Part shown: in pieces, positions 47,688-57,474 of the stretch
How positions within the stretch are numbered: the first letter of the stretch is position 1
How the letters are laid out: each line of letters opens with the position of its first letter
Assembly: GCA_016584305.1 (NCBI GenBank)
Contig: JACEEZ010019115.1
Span: forward strand, 10,980 to 74,979
Length of the DNA: 64,000 nt
Reading direction: 5' to 3'
Origin: Chionoecetes opilio
Lineage: Eukaryota; Arthropoda; Malacostraca; Decapoda; Majidae
The notes under the pieces: generated by a model
What the model was told of the DNA's origin: nothing
What the model saw: only the letters and a program-made list of their open reading frames with translations
Databases searched by the model: none
Made by a program: the position numbers and the translations under genes

Positions 47688-49452
47688 CACTGGGGAACAA
47701 TTTGAAGAAAAAAAAATTGTTGAGTTAGATTTATGAGCTTATTTATACTAAAATTGGCATGCTGATTCCAAATCTGTAGTCAGTTTTTTTCTAGCACGTC
47801 AAGTTTTTTCTCCACAGCTTACCCTCCAGATAAGCAAAATTCCACTTGTGAGCCTCATTCAGCCTCATTCAGCTGAAATTCCAGTGCCAGTTTTCGAACA
47901 ACTACCTCCTCTAGAAGATCTGAGTGATGTTGAAGAACGCAGTGACAGCAATGATGCAGATTTTGACATTCACGAGGATTCAGTTCGTAGGGGATTTGAT
48001 CAGCACGAGTTGAATAATTTATCACGTGATTTGGGCCTATCCAAAAAAGCTTCAGAAATACTAGCATCAAGACTGAATGAGAAAAACATACTTGAACAAG
48101 GAGTGAAGGTATCATACTTTCGAACCAGAGAAAGTACATTTCTGCAGTACTTTCGAAGTGCCAGCGGTTTTGTGTTTTGCCATAACATTCCTGGTTTACT
48201 GAAGGAATTAGGGCTTTCAATCTACAATCCAAATGAATGGCGATTGTTTATTGATAGCTCAAAGCGGAGCTTGAAGTGTGTCCTTCTACACAATGGCAAT
48301 TTGTTTGGCGCAGTCCCTATTGGGCATTCGGTCTGTCTTCGTGAAGAATATGGAGATGTAAAGAGAGTCATTGAGTTATTGCAATATGACAAACACAATT
48401 GGATCATCTGTGTTGACCTTAAAATGGTGTCCTTCCTTCTTGGTCAACAACGTGGATACACAAAGTATCCCTGCTTTCTCTGTATGTGGGATAGCAGAGC
48501 TCGAGAGAAGCATTGGGTTCAGACGAATTGGCCTCCGAGATCTGATCTTAAACCTGGAGATCCTAACATTGTACATGAGCCACTTGTTGACAGGAAGAAA
48601 AATAATTCCCACCTCTGCACATAAAACTAGGTCTCATGAAACAATTTGTAAAAGCATTGTCAACTGATGGCGACTGTTTGAAGTACATCATCTTGGCATT
48701 TCCTGACTGTCAATTGAAAAAATCAAGGCCGGTGTGTTTGATGGTCCACAAATTCGACAGCTCATCAAAGATGAACATTTCAACGGTACTATGTCAGACC
48801 TTGAAAAGAATGCTTGGCTATCATTCAAAGACGTCGTCAAGAACTTTCTTGGAAATACACGTGCTAGTAATTACACAGAAATTGTTTCAGAAACTATTGG
48901 AGAGCTACAAGCGCTTGGCTGCAACATGAGTATTAAAGTACATTTTTTGCATAGCCATCTTGCCAACTTTCCGGAAAATCTTGGTGCTGCTAGCGACGAG
49001 CAAGGTGAACGATTCACCAAGATTTGAAGGTTATGGAAGAACGTTACCAGGGTAGATGGGATGTGCATATGATGGCTGACTATTGTTGGAGCATCAAACA
49101 CGATAGTCCTCAAGTTGAACACTCCAGACAAAGCTACAAACGTAAATTTTTACCTTAACCTGCACACAATTATAGCCTTATCCTTTCTAAAAACATGATA
49201 ATGTTAAATAAACATTCTATTCATGCCTATTTCTTTAATTTTTCATTGTATGTTAACATTTGCAACTTTTTATAAAATAAGCACTGTTACTGTTATGTAC
49301 AGTATTTTTCATATTTTTTAAGAAAACGAAAATCCTACAGTTCAAAAACTTGACGTGATAGAGAAAAACTGAGATCAGTTTTGGATTCAGCACCCAAAAA
49401 TTACTTAATAACAATTGTCAGACCTAACTCAACAAAAATTTGTTCCCCAGTG
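47688..49452 (+). mobile_element. DNA transposon, CACTG ends with TTA duplication
   Basis: Inverted ends CACTGGGGAACAA at both sides, with a longer imperfect match further in (TTGTTGAGTTAG; then CTGAxTCCAAAxCTG and CACGTCAAGTTTTTT about 100 bp inside). Flanks TTA at 47685-47687 and 49453-49455. The homologous uninterrupted site in the right arm reads TTGACTATCTG, so the insertion and its 3-bp duplication are shown directly. CACTG termini with 3-bp duplication are the pattern of the CMC (CACTA/EnSpm) group; I offer that tentatively. It carries one decayed transposase gene. Confidence 0.85.
47848..49160 (+). pseudogene. Transposase-like gene with D, D, CxxC and E-GERF motifs, frameshifted
   Basis: The first frame (47848-48624, 258 aa) has an acidic N-terminus (EDLSDVEERSDSNDADFD, residues 23-40), then FIDSSKRSLKC (Asp136), WIICVDLKM (Asp190) and YPCFLCMWDSR (Cys209, Cys212). 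It resumes in other frames with MKQFVKAL (48636), FKDVVKNFLG (about 48821), CNMSIKVHFLHSHL (about 48921) and SDEQGERF (about 48997), then MEERYQGRWDVHMMADYCW (49033-49089). At least three single-base shifts (about 48605, about 48725, about 49013) break it. I recognise this as a widespread unnamed family in invertebrate genomes; Asp136, Asp190 and the Glu of EQGERF are candidate DDE residues. It lies alone between the inverted ends, so it is the likely transposase of this element. Clean surrounding sequence suggests the shifts are real. Confidence 0.7.
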
Positions 49453-49892
49453 TTATCTGTGACAACATGAGAACTAATGGAAGGTGTTATTCATAGGGTC
49501 CAAGGTAGCTGTGGAAAGACGGCTGGATGAGACGGCTGGATGAGCCGTAGGGGGGGAACACCTGTGAACGCCTCTGTGTGAACACCAGGATTACAGCTAA
49601 GGATTAGTCTTATAGCTGGAGTGTGTGGACATTGATACTTGACTCGGCAAATCAGTGACGGGATCTTTAGTTAATGATTTAGGATAAGAGAGTGTACAAA
49701 TGATTACATTCGTGTCCAGGTTACTGATACTCGCGTTGTGTCGTTGTGGTTAGCATTAAGCATATTATTACAGTAAGGAGAGATACGTTAATGATTTAGG
49801 ATTAGAGAGTGTACATATGATTACGTTCGTGACCACGAGCTAATACTCGCGTCGTGTCGATGTGGTTAGCATTAAGCATATTATTAACCTAC

Positions 49893-51145
49893 TAGCCACA
49901 AAGCCGCCCTCCGGGCAGACTTTTTGGCTAGCTCCTGCGGAGGGCTATTGGTGGGCCTTTGGCCCACCACCTGTGTCCGGCCCACCAAACACAGACTCTC
50001 CAGATAGCCCCTTCTAACTTTCCTGAAATCATGGATGTAGAAATGTATGTATTAACGCCAACCCATTCACATCACCCCCAACCCATTCACTCACCCATTA
50101 CCCATCACCCCCCACCCATTCACTCACCCATTACCCATCACCCCCCACCCATTCACTCACCCATTATCCATCACCACACACCCATTCACTCACCCATTAC
50201 CCATCACCCCCCACCCATTCACTCACCCATTATCCATCACCACACACCCATTCACTCACCCATTACCCATCACCCCCCACCCATTCACTCACCCATTATC
50301 CATCACCACACACCCATTACCCATCACCCCCCACCCATTCACTCACCCATTATCCATCACCACACACCCATTATCCATCACCACACACCCATTCACTCAC
50401 CCATTGTCCATCACCACTCACCCATTACCCATCACCCCCCACCCATTCACTCACCCATTACCCATCACCCCCCACCCATTCACTCACCCATTACCCATCA
50501 CCCCCCACCCATTCACTCACCCATTATCCATCACCCATTCACCCCCCACCCATTCACTTACCCATTACCCATCACCACACACCCATTCACTCACCCATTA
50601 CCCATCACCCCCCACCCATTCACTCACCCATTACCCATCACCCCCCCCCCCATTCACTCACCCATTATCCATCACCACACACCCATTCACTCACCCATTA
50701 TCCATCACCACACACCCATTCACTCACCCATTACCCATCACCCCCCCCATTCACTCACCCATTACCCATCACCACACACCCATTCACTCACCCATTACCC
50801 ATCACCCCCCACCCATTCACTCACCCATTACCCATTCCCTCACCCATCACCCATCACCCCCCACCCATTCACTCACCCATCACCCCACACCCATTACCCA
50901 TCACCCCACCCATTCACTCACCCATTACCCATCACCCTACATCAAGGCTTCCTCAATTCTCGCAACCCACTTTTTTTCACAATTATCGCTAATAGGCTGC
51001 TAAAAAAAAAAAAAAAAAAAGTGATTGGATCATCTCATAAGTGGGCTTATGACCTTCCCCTGGTCAACCTGGTTCCAAAAATGTGGTATATGATGGGATT
51101 CCGCCACGGGGGGCGGAACCTATACCACACACACTTTCGCTTTTA
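49893..51145. mobile_element. Inserted sequence with CACCCATT minisatellite core; element type unknown
   Basis: Begins at the break in the left arm with ACCTACTAGCCACAAAGCCG and two hairpins (GCCCTCC...GGAGGGC; GGTGGGCC-TTT-GGCCCACC at about 49950-49968). The middle is a tandem array and the right part has a poly-A (51003-51020), a hairpin TTCCGCC...GGCGGAA (about 51100-51117), and ends CACTTTCGCTTTTATTAATA. Such hairpin-rich, non-coding, A-tailed structure suggests a non-autonomous element, but I cannot place it. TATTA occurs at both borders. Confidence 0.45.
50060..50935. repeat. CATTCACTCACCCATTACCCATCACC minisatellite
   Basis: About 24 units built from CCCATTCACTCACCCATTAC and CCATCACCCCCCAC or CCATCACCACACAC. 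The long Pro/His/Ser/Thr frame over it (49959-51149) is repeat translation. Confidence 0.95.
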
Positions 51146-52325
51146 TTAATATAGAAGACGTGCGCACAGGGGGTTTTCTACAGGGTCATACTGTGCGCAT
51201 GTATGATGATTTTGGGACCCATTGCCAATTTCGATAAAAAGTACATCAGCGTATAGGGAATGTTTGCGTGCATCGGCCCATATATATTTGACCCCCAAAA
51301 ATGTCTGGGGGGGGGGGGGAACGGTCCGTAGTTGAAACATGTGGAGCGAATGGCACCGCGCGGCTAGATTGTCATCGAGCGGCGAGATTTCCCTGCCGAA
51401 TTTTCACGCGCCCAGGGGATAGAACGAGAGGGAGGAGGGGGTGGGTTACCGCGTTAGAGGGAGGCAAGGAGTGAGTCGTGGAGAGAGTGAAGGCAGTAAA
51501 CATATGCAGCTGTGTGATAATTGTGGAGGCGCCCCAGGTGTATGGATGTCTTGGGATTTTGAACCTTATGTCTAGGAGGTGTCTGGTGTTCGTTGCCACC
51601 AAGAGGTCTACAATAACATGAGTCAGGAATGGAGAGAGAGAGAATGTGAGACATGCGTATGTCGTACGTATAAATGGACTTCAGAATTACATTTTTATGC
51701 ACGAGTGCGGGGGCGAGCGTACTTGCACGAGTGCGGGGCGAGAGTGTGGCGGAGTGGTGTCGAGAGTTGACATGTAGTACTATACCCACACCAATGTTTA
51801 GCTGCCTGTCTATAAACACGCGGTTTTGGTACGCGTTCAAGAGCTCTGCTCTTAAGAGTCTTCCTGCAGTCCGCCGGGGGAACTCTTAAGAGTCTTCCCG
51901 CAGTCCGCCGGGGGAACTCTTAAGAGTCTCCCCGCAGCTCCCAGGTTAAGAGTAGCGTAACCGGTCAGGTTAAGGGTTTGCTTGTTTGACCTCTAAAAGG
52001 TTACTGCGCCCTCAGATGACCATCTTCACCTATTCCCTTACTCAGAATTTTACGAACTTTTATATTTCCTTCTCAATATCTCGTCTTCATGAAGAGTATC
52101 TGGCTTACTTTTGTGTCCATGTGATAACACATTTATTAACGATGGTGAATTGAGGACTTTCATGCACTCAAAGCAAATATATGGTGTGTTTTTAAAGAAA
52201 CAACGAAGGACTGTAGGATGCACGCTTTCCACTGAATTCCGTCAACCAATAAGAGGCCACAGCGAAGCTGGCCTGACATGCTCCTCCTCGGGGGAGGAAA
52301 ATTTGGCTCTAACGTTCTTGAACTG
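51146..52325. other. Unassigned non-coding stretch with a 34-bp triplication
   Basis: At 51849-51950 a unit CTCTTAAGAGTCTTCCCGCA + GTCCGCCGGGGGAA is repeated three times, period 34, with the palindrome CTCTTAAGAG in each. Frames up to 128 residues show no recognisable domain. Nothing else identified. Confidence 0.5.
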
Positions 52326-53010
52326 AGTATACCACCACACTACTACCACACCACTACCACAACAACAACCACTACCACCACCACCACACCACAACCACCA
52401 CCACACTACTACCACACCACTACCACAACAACACAACACACCACCACCACTACCACCACACACACCACCACCTACCACACCACACCACAACAACAACCAC
52501 CACCACTACCACACCACAACCACCACCACCACACTACTACCACACCACTACCACAACAACAACAACCACCACCACTACCACACCACAACCACCACCACAC
52601 TACTACCACACCACTACCACAACAACAACAACCACCACCACCACTACCACACCACACTACTACCACAACAACAACCACCACCACTACCACACCACAACCA
52701 CCACCACCACACTACTACCACACCACTACCACAACAACAACAACCACCACCACTACCACACCACAACCACCACCACACTACTACACACACACCAAACAAC
52801 AACCACCACCACTACCACACCACAACCACCACCACACTACTACCACAACAACAACAACCACCACCACTACCACACCACAACCACCACCACACTACTACCA
52901 CAACAACAACAACCACCACCACTACCACACCACAACCACCACCACACCACTACCACAACAACAACAACAACCACCACCACTACCACAACCGCAACCACCT
53001 CATGTAACAC
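52326..53010. repeat. ACC trinucleotide-rich satellite
   Basis: Units such as CACCACACTACTACCACACC and ACAACAACAACCACCACCAC repeated about 12 times, period near 60-75. The 365-residue Thr/Pro/His frame across it is not a gene. Confidence 0.93.
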
Positions 53011-53144
53011 AAAACACAAATGAACGAATGAAGTATATGACAAAACACGTCATTTTTCACCACAGACAGCCACAGTTCACCACAACCACCACTACCACAA
53101 CAACCACAGCCACCACAGGTTTGAGAAATTCTCGCCGAAACACA

Positions 53145-53371
53145 GGCCGGTACAGAGTCATGATGAAGGTCGAGCGAACGAACGACGAACGACAGAGGAA
53201 GGGTAGCGTAAAATGGATATTTTTTGGAACGAAGAGCAGTACCTCATGTCTTCGTGCTGACCTTCGACCGTCGTCGCTGCTCTTCGTTCCGAAAAATATC
53301 CATTTTATGGTACCCTTCCTCAGTCGACGAAGGTCATCGCTTAACCTTCATCATGACTCTCGGTACGGGCC
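53145..53371. mobile_element. Foldback element with about 95-bp arms
   Basis: Left arm GGCCGGTACAGAGTCATGAT, right arm on the other strand GGCCCGTACCGAGAGTCATG. Inside, AGGAAGGGTAGCGTAAAATG faces AGGAAGGGTACCATAAAATG and GGAACGAAGAGCAG matches exactly. A loop of about 40 bp. No clear target duplication. It abuts the fragment of the TA-flanked MITE at 53372. Confidence 0.8.
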
Positions 53372-53411
53372 ATAGCGCCTGGTGACATTAGTGCAGTGGC
53401 AACTATAGTAT
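53372..53411. mobile_element. One-sided fragment of the TA-flanked MITE
   Basis: GCGCCTGGTGACATTAGTGC then AGTGGCAACTA matches the right end of 17863-18051, with TTATTGACGG downstream as at 18056. The left end is missing. Confidence 0.65.
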
Positions 53412-53466
53412 TATTGACGGTAATTAAACGTACATGAAGACGAGTCAGTTAAAAATTTGTATTTAA

Positions 53467-53670
53467 CCCCTTCACGCCCAGATCTTTCCTTTGCTATATA
53501 AAATTGTCTGTTGTCGAGCCATAAAATTACGAAAAGTAACTGAATATACCAAATTAGTTAGTGGACAAGGATACTAAACAGGTCACATCCATAAAATGTT
53601 GCTTGTATTTACTAAAATCGTCTAATGGTACCCAAATTACAATGGAAATTACGTTCTGGGTCTCAAGGGG
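53467..53670. mobile_element. piggyBac-like MITE, copy 2
   Basis: About 93% similar on reading to 42380-42583, same orientation. TTAA at 53463-53466; the right duplication has decayed to TTAC (53671-53674). Confidence 0.8.
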
Positions 53671-53739
53671 TTACAAAGCAAGGGTTATAATAATCATTGG
53701 TTTATTCATATCTCGCCCCAACCCCCAAACCTCACCAGG

Positions 53740-53945
53740 GAACCTCATGTGACCCCGTAAATGACCCACGTTACCCCAGGACACAGGGATAGTGTGACTT
53801 CCAGGGCACCACAGCTACCTACCTTCCCCAGGTCTCCCCAAGTACCCATTATCATCCCAGAAAGAGAGGATGAACAGCTGGGTGGGCTGGTCGCCTACTG
53901 GCCCTGGCCCGGATTCGAACCAGAGCCCGCAGATTCGTAGCTGCA
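53740..53945 (-). mobile_element. Second tRNA-derived SINE family, 5'-truncated
   Basis: On the minus strand it reads CTACGAATCTGCGGGCTCTG, then GGTTCGAATCCGGG, a perfect pol III B box/T-loop, followed by a body with GGGATGATAATGGGTACTTG. The A-box half is missing. I see no full tRNA fold, so it is not called as a tRNA gene. Confidence 0.55.
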
Positions 53946-54259
53946 TTTTTATAATTAAATTTTAGTTTACACATTTCACACAAAATTCTGCTGACAACTT
54001 TTTAATTATATAAATTTTCAATAAATATTTCTATCCTCCCATTGCGTCCATGTATAATTGTATCTCATAAAGAAGAATGAACAATCTAGACCCATTTACA
54101 GCACTGCCCACCAGACCAGTGCTGGGGCATTACCAGGCCAGGGAGGGTGGGCAGGAGGCAACACTGTCCACCACCACTTACTCCCACACAGGACACGCCA
54201 CCACCCACAATGCCTCGGCACACACTGGACCACACTTGTCCACACCACATCACACCACC

Positions 54260-55200
54260 TCAAAAGTGGATCTGCATGTGGCTAGAAATATCAGCCCTAG
54301 TCTTGAAATGCTTCCCACAGACATCACATTTGAATTCCCTCAGGCCAGAATGTCTGAAGATATGTTGATTGAGTTCACTATTCGAAAAAAAAAGATTCCC
54401 ACACTCTTCACATTCATAATTCCTTTCACCAGTGTGTGTCAGGGTGTGTCTGGTGAGGGTAGACCTGCGAGTGAATTTTTCCCCACACTCTTCACACTCA
54501 TAATTCCTTTCACCAGTGTGTGTCAGGGTGTGTCTGGTGAGGGCAGACTTTCGAGTGAATCTTTCCCCACACTCCTGGCATTCATAATTCCTTTCACCAG
54601 TGTGTGTCAAGGTGTGTGTTGTGAGGTGAGACTCTCGAGTGAATCTTTTCCCACACTCTTCACATTCATAATTCTTTTCACCAGTGTGTGTCAGGGTGTG
54701 TCTGGTGAGGTGAGACTTATGAGTGAATCTTTTCCCACACTCTTCACATTCATAATTCCTTTGACCAGTGTGTGTCAGGGTGTGTGTGGTGAGGGTAGAC
54801 TTTTGAGTGAATCTTTTCCCACACTCTTGGCATTCATGGCCCTTATCACCAGTGTGTGTCAGGGTGTGTCTGGTGAGTTTAGACTTATGAGTGAATCTTT
54901 TCCCACACTCTTGGCATTCATGGCCCTTATCACCAGTGCCTTCAGGAAGATCAACACACCCCAGCCTGCCCACACCAGAGGCACACTGCTCCTGTGTGCT
55001 GTGGCCACTCCTGCTGCTGCCTGTTCTTGCAGCCATCTCTGCAACACGACTTATGACAGGCCCGCTACTCTTGTAGAGGCCCTCAGGGAAGCTGGGCTCA
55101 GCAGGGTTTCCCAAGGATACACTCAGCACTGTCCTTGAGGACGAAGGGATCAGGAGTGGGAAGCACCAAGGACTCCCGTCAGAAGCACTGGGCAGTTCCC
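54260..55200 (-). CDS. C2H2 zinc-finger protein, last coding exon (eight fingers)
   Basis: Minus-strand frame ending at the TGA at 54262-54260. It encodes eight tandem C2H2 fingers with an exact 28-residue period. Seven read x-ECxECGxxF...LTxHTLTHTGE-like; the last, after the unusual linker SGLREFK, reads CDVCGKHFKTRADISSHMQ. Residues at the helix contact positions differ between fingers (THKSKL, TQKSTL, THKSHL, TRESHL, TRKSAL, TRRSTL), as in DNA-binding arrays; a nuclear transcription factor is the natural reading. The exon start at 55200 is chosen because the preceding minus-strand GTGCTCACAG is an acceptor and the phase joins the exon at 56246-56273 without a stop. That gives a 322-residue protein with fingers at about 103-321. 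The longer open frame to 55240 includes non-exonic sequence; a start at the ATG at 55036 is the alternative. No KRAB, SCAN or BTB domain. A possible ATTAAA poly-A signal lies at 54006-54001. Confidence 0.82.
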
Positions 55201-55294
55201 CTGTGAGCACCAAGCACAGCACACAAGTCACCTGAAACACGTGATGGAGGTGTCACCCAACAGGTAACTGTGTAATTACACAGTTATATTACAG

Positions 55295-55460
55295 TGTATA
55301 TTACACAGTTATTACCTCGTTATAGTGAGGGTTTACTGTATTAGGATCATTATTCCCTATTTTCTTGCATTTATCAATGTAACGAGAAATAGATCCAGAG
55401 TCCAACATCTGAAGGACACAGTCTGACAGATGAACATCATCAATCACTTTCCCAGCCATA
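55295..55460 (-). pseudogene. Tigger-like terminal repeat with short upstream frame, in the zinc-finger intron
   Basis: ACCTCGTTATAGTGAGGGTT at 55314-55333 followed by TACTG is, on the minus strand, CAGTAAACCCTCACTATAAC, a pogo/Tigger-style terminus. Upstream on the minus strand an ATG at 55459 opens about 53 residues (KVIDDVHLSDCVLQMLDSGS) ending near the terminus. That could be a transposase C-terminal scrap or an unused exon; I cannot tell. Confidence 0.35.
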
Positions 55461-55571
55461 AAGGAAGAGGTCAGTAAGCATGAGTGTAGCGCGTTTACAG
55501 GGGAAGTAATGCCATTTGTTTACATACACCCCACGGCCAGCGTGTGTTTTGGGGCAGAGCTTCGTGACGTC

Positions 55572-55800
55572 AGTGCATGCCATCCACAGTGACGCCTGTG
55601 ATCATGTCTCCCCCCTGTGTCCTCCGATTCACTCTTAATCGAAGGTAGAGTTAATGGGCAGCATGTGGGTGTTCTTAGGCCACTCGAAGGTTGCAGAAAG
55701 ATCTTAAGTGGATATTCGACCTCATCGGAGATCAAACTCTGGTCACCGAGCACGCCACTCGGAGACGCTAACCCCTCTGCTACCGCCTCCCCTGAAGGAG
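55572..55800 (-). mobile_element. tRNA-derived SINE (minus strand), third copy
   Basis: Same family as 39592 and 41690. On the minus strand it starts GGGAGGCGGTAGCAGAGGGG and carries the CTAAGAACACCCACATGCTG block, ending near ATCACAGGCGTCAC. It lies in the large intron of the zinc-finger gene. Confidence 0.8.
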
Positions 55801-56245
55801 AGGAGTACACTACCATCGTGTGGTGAAAATCAGCTCTAACATAATGTAGGGAGCAGTAACAATGTACCAACCCATGGGACTCTACAGCTGAAACAGAAAC
55901 CCAATCTACAACGAAAACTCACCAACAATTTAAAGGAAAGTAAGTGAAATCCAATGGTTTGAGGAGAGAGAAAGATCAGAGGTGATGCTGAGGGCAACAC
56001 TGAACACCCTAAACCTGAACAGTGGCAACACATTCAATGCAGGACACACCAACTGCCCTGTACATGATGCCAAAGTGGAAACTCTTTAGCAATTCCCTCT
56101 TCTGTGTGGAGGTTACGGTGAAATGCCACAAAAATACCCACTCATGCCCCAGCCACACCTAGCCAACACCACAACTACTGCCAAACATCCTTCTGCGGTA
56201 ATTATTCCCCACAACTGAACTCTCTCCGCCGGCCTTAGTACTCAC

Positions 56246-56295
56246 GTTTTCTGTGCAGTTTCTGCTCCAGCATGTAGTGGGGACACTAGTCAATT
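56246..56295 (-). CDS. Zinc-finger gene, exon with the start codon
   Basis: A 50-bp exon framed by a strong acceptor on the minus strand (TTTTTTGTTTTCAG, ending 56296) and a consensus donor (GTGAGTAC from 56245). After 22 bases the ATG at 56273-56271 opens MLEQKLHRK and leaves one base, which joins in phase to the exon beginning at 55200 (next residues RELPSASDG). An in-phase join through about 1 kb of intron with canonical sites at both ends is unlikely by chance, but it is a prediction from sequence only. It implies a non-coding first exon further upstream. Confidence 0.55.
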
Positions 56296-56692
56296 CTGAA
56301 AACAAAAAATGGCATCATTATTTTCTCGGCCAACCAGCATAAAAGTGGCTATTTCCTATGCGGTGAGAAGTGTGCAGTGGCGTTACTCTCGCCAACCTAA
56401 CATGATCACCCTAACACAACCTGGTCTGGAGAGTATCTAGCCCCCCCCCTTTATAGGTGTCTTCCTTTGACGTTAATTCAAGAGGGCTCCACAATTCTGG
56501 CTATTATGCTGCCACCACCCACAATAAGTGGAAAAAAAAAGGTTATAAGATTAAGAGAATATGTTAGAACTAATGGGTGTAAAAGATGACAACTCGTTAT
56601 CTTTATCTTAGTATATTGTCTGTTTACTGATTCACCAGTAATTACTTCCCAACTCCTTCCTAACCTAAATCACTAACGTATCTCTCCTTACT

Positions 56693-57474
56693 GAATAATA
56701 TGCTTAATGCTAACCACATCGACACGACGCGAGTATTAGCTCGTGGTCACGAACGTAATCATATGTACACTCTCTAATCCTAAATCATTAACGTATCTCT
56801 CCTTACTGTAATAATATGCTTAATGCTAACCACAACGACACGACGCGAGTATCAGTAACCTGGACACGAATGTAATCATTTGTACACTCTCTTATCCTAA
56901 ATCATTAACTAAAGATCCCGTCACTGATTTGCTGAGTCAAGTATCAATGTCCACACACTCCAGCTATAAGACTAATCCTTAGCTGTAATCCTGGTGTTCA
57001 CACAGAGGCGTTCACAGGTGTTCCCCCCCTACGGCTCATCCAGCCGTCTCATCCAGCCGTCTTTCCACAGCTACCTTGGACCCTATGAATAACACCTTCC
57101 ATTAGTTCTCATGTTATCACAGATAGTCAATGAATCTCATCTACATCTCTACCAACACCTTGTCCCTGTACATACCTTATCCAAGGGTGAAAACCACACC
57201 TCCCCTGTCCGACTCAACACTGTGACACGTGGACCGCTACAGCCAACTAATATGGCGTCTCCCTTCCTCCTTGCCTAGCCAGCTGACGTTGCCAGCTACC
57301 GCTGGTATACAAATATATCACAATATATTTTTATATAGTGATTCAGAACTGAGGAGTGGAGGAAAATTACTCACTTCATTACTTGACATTTATATATTAC
57401 TTTACCCCCTCCCATTCAACGTAAACTCTTCGTCAGTCATGAGTCAAAAGTTTTAACCCATTTTTCCGCGTTAC
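56693..57474 (-). repeat. Right arm of the 785-bp inverted duplication (uninterrupted)
   Basis: Reverse complement of 47339-47687 plus 49453-49892, with a handful of differences (for example CGTGG/CGCGG near the outer end; TTA/CTA at the transposon target). The outer end abuts a hAT-like transposase fragment at 57475. It serves as the empty-site reference for the insertion at 47688. Confidence 0.9.
57176..57340 (-). promoter_or_regulatory. Putative promoter and non-coding first exon of the zinc-finger gene
   Basis: On the minus strand: TCACTATATAAAAATA (TATA-like, about 57341-57326), then about 30 bp on a GTATACCAGCGGTAGC start region, a GACGCCATATTAG YY1-like site, and a splice donor GATAAG|GTATGT after 57176. 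The next acceptor downstream with a good tract is that of the exon at 56295. A first exon of roughly 130 bp is implied. No transcript evidence is available here. Confidence 0.5.

Larger units (their letters stand above)
47339..49892 (+). repeat. Left arm of a 785-bp inverted duplication (split by a transposon)
   Basis: 47339-47687 plus 49453-49892 together match the reverse complement of 56693-57474 almost base for base. The outer end begins GTAACGTGGAAAAATGGG; the inner end is GCATTAAGCATATTATTA. It contains an internal tandem duplication of about 130 bp (49670-49770 and 49790-49892) that both arms share. The two arms converge. Confidence 0.9.

Noticed and set aside
49959..51149. 396-residue Pro/His/Ser/Thr open frame
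   Set aside because: Follows the CACCCATT minisatellite unit by unit; both ends are in unrelated repeat sequence.
52278..53375. 365-residue Thr/Pro/His frame
   Set aside because: ACC trinucleotide satellite followed by translation of one arm of a foldback element.
53890..53945. tRNA gene (good T-loop GGTTCGAATCC on the minus strand)
   Set aside because: The 5' half of a tRNA is missing and the downstream body is SINE-like.
47339..57474. Single giant transposon (Polinton/Maverick-like) with 785-bp terminal repeats
   Set aside because: No polymerase, integrase, ATPase or protease genes lie between the arms, no convincing target duplication flanks them, and the arms look like a promoter and exon.
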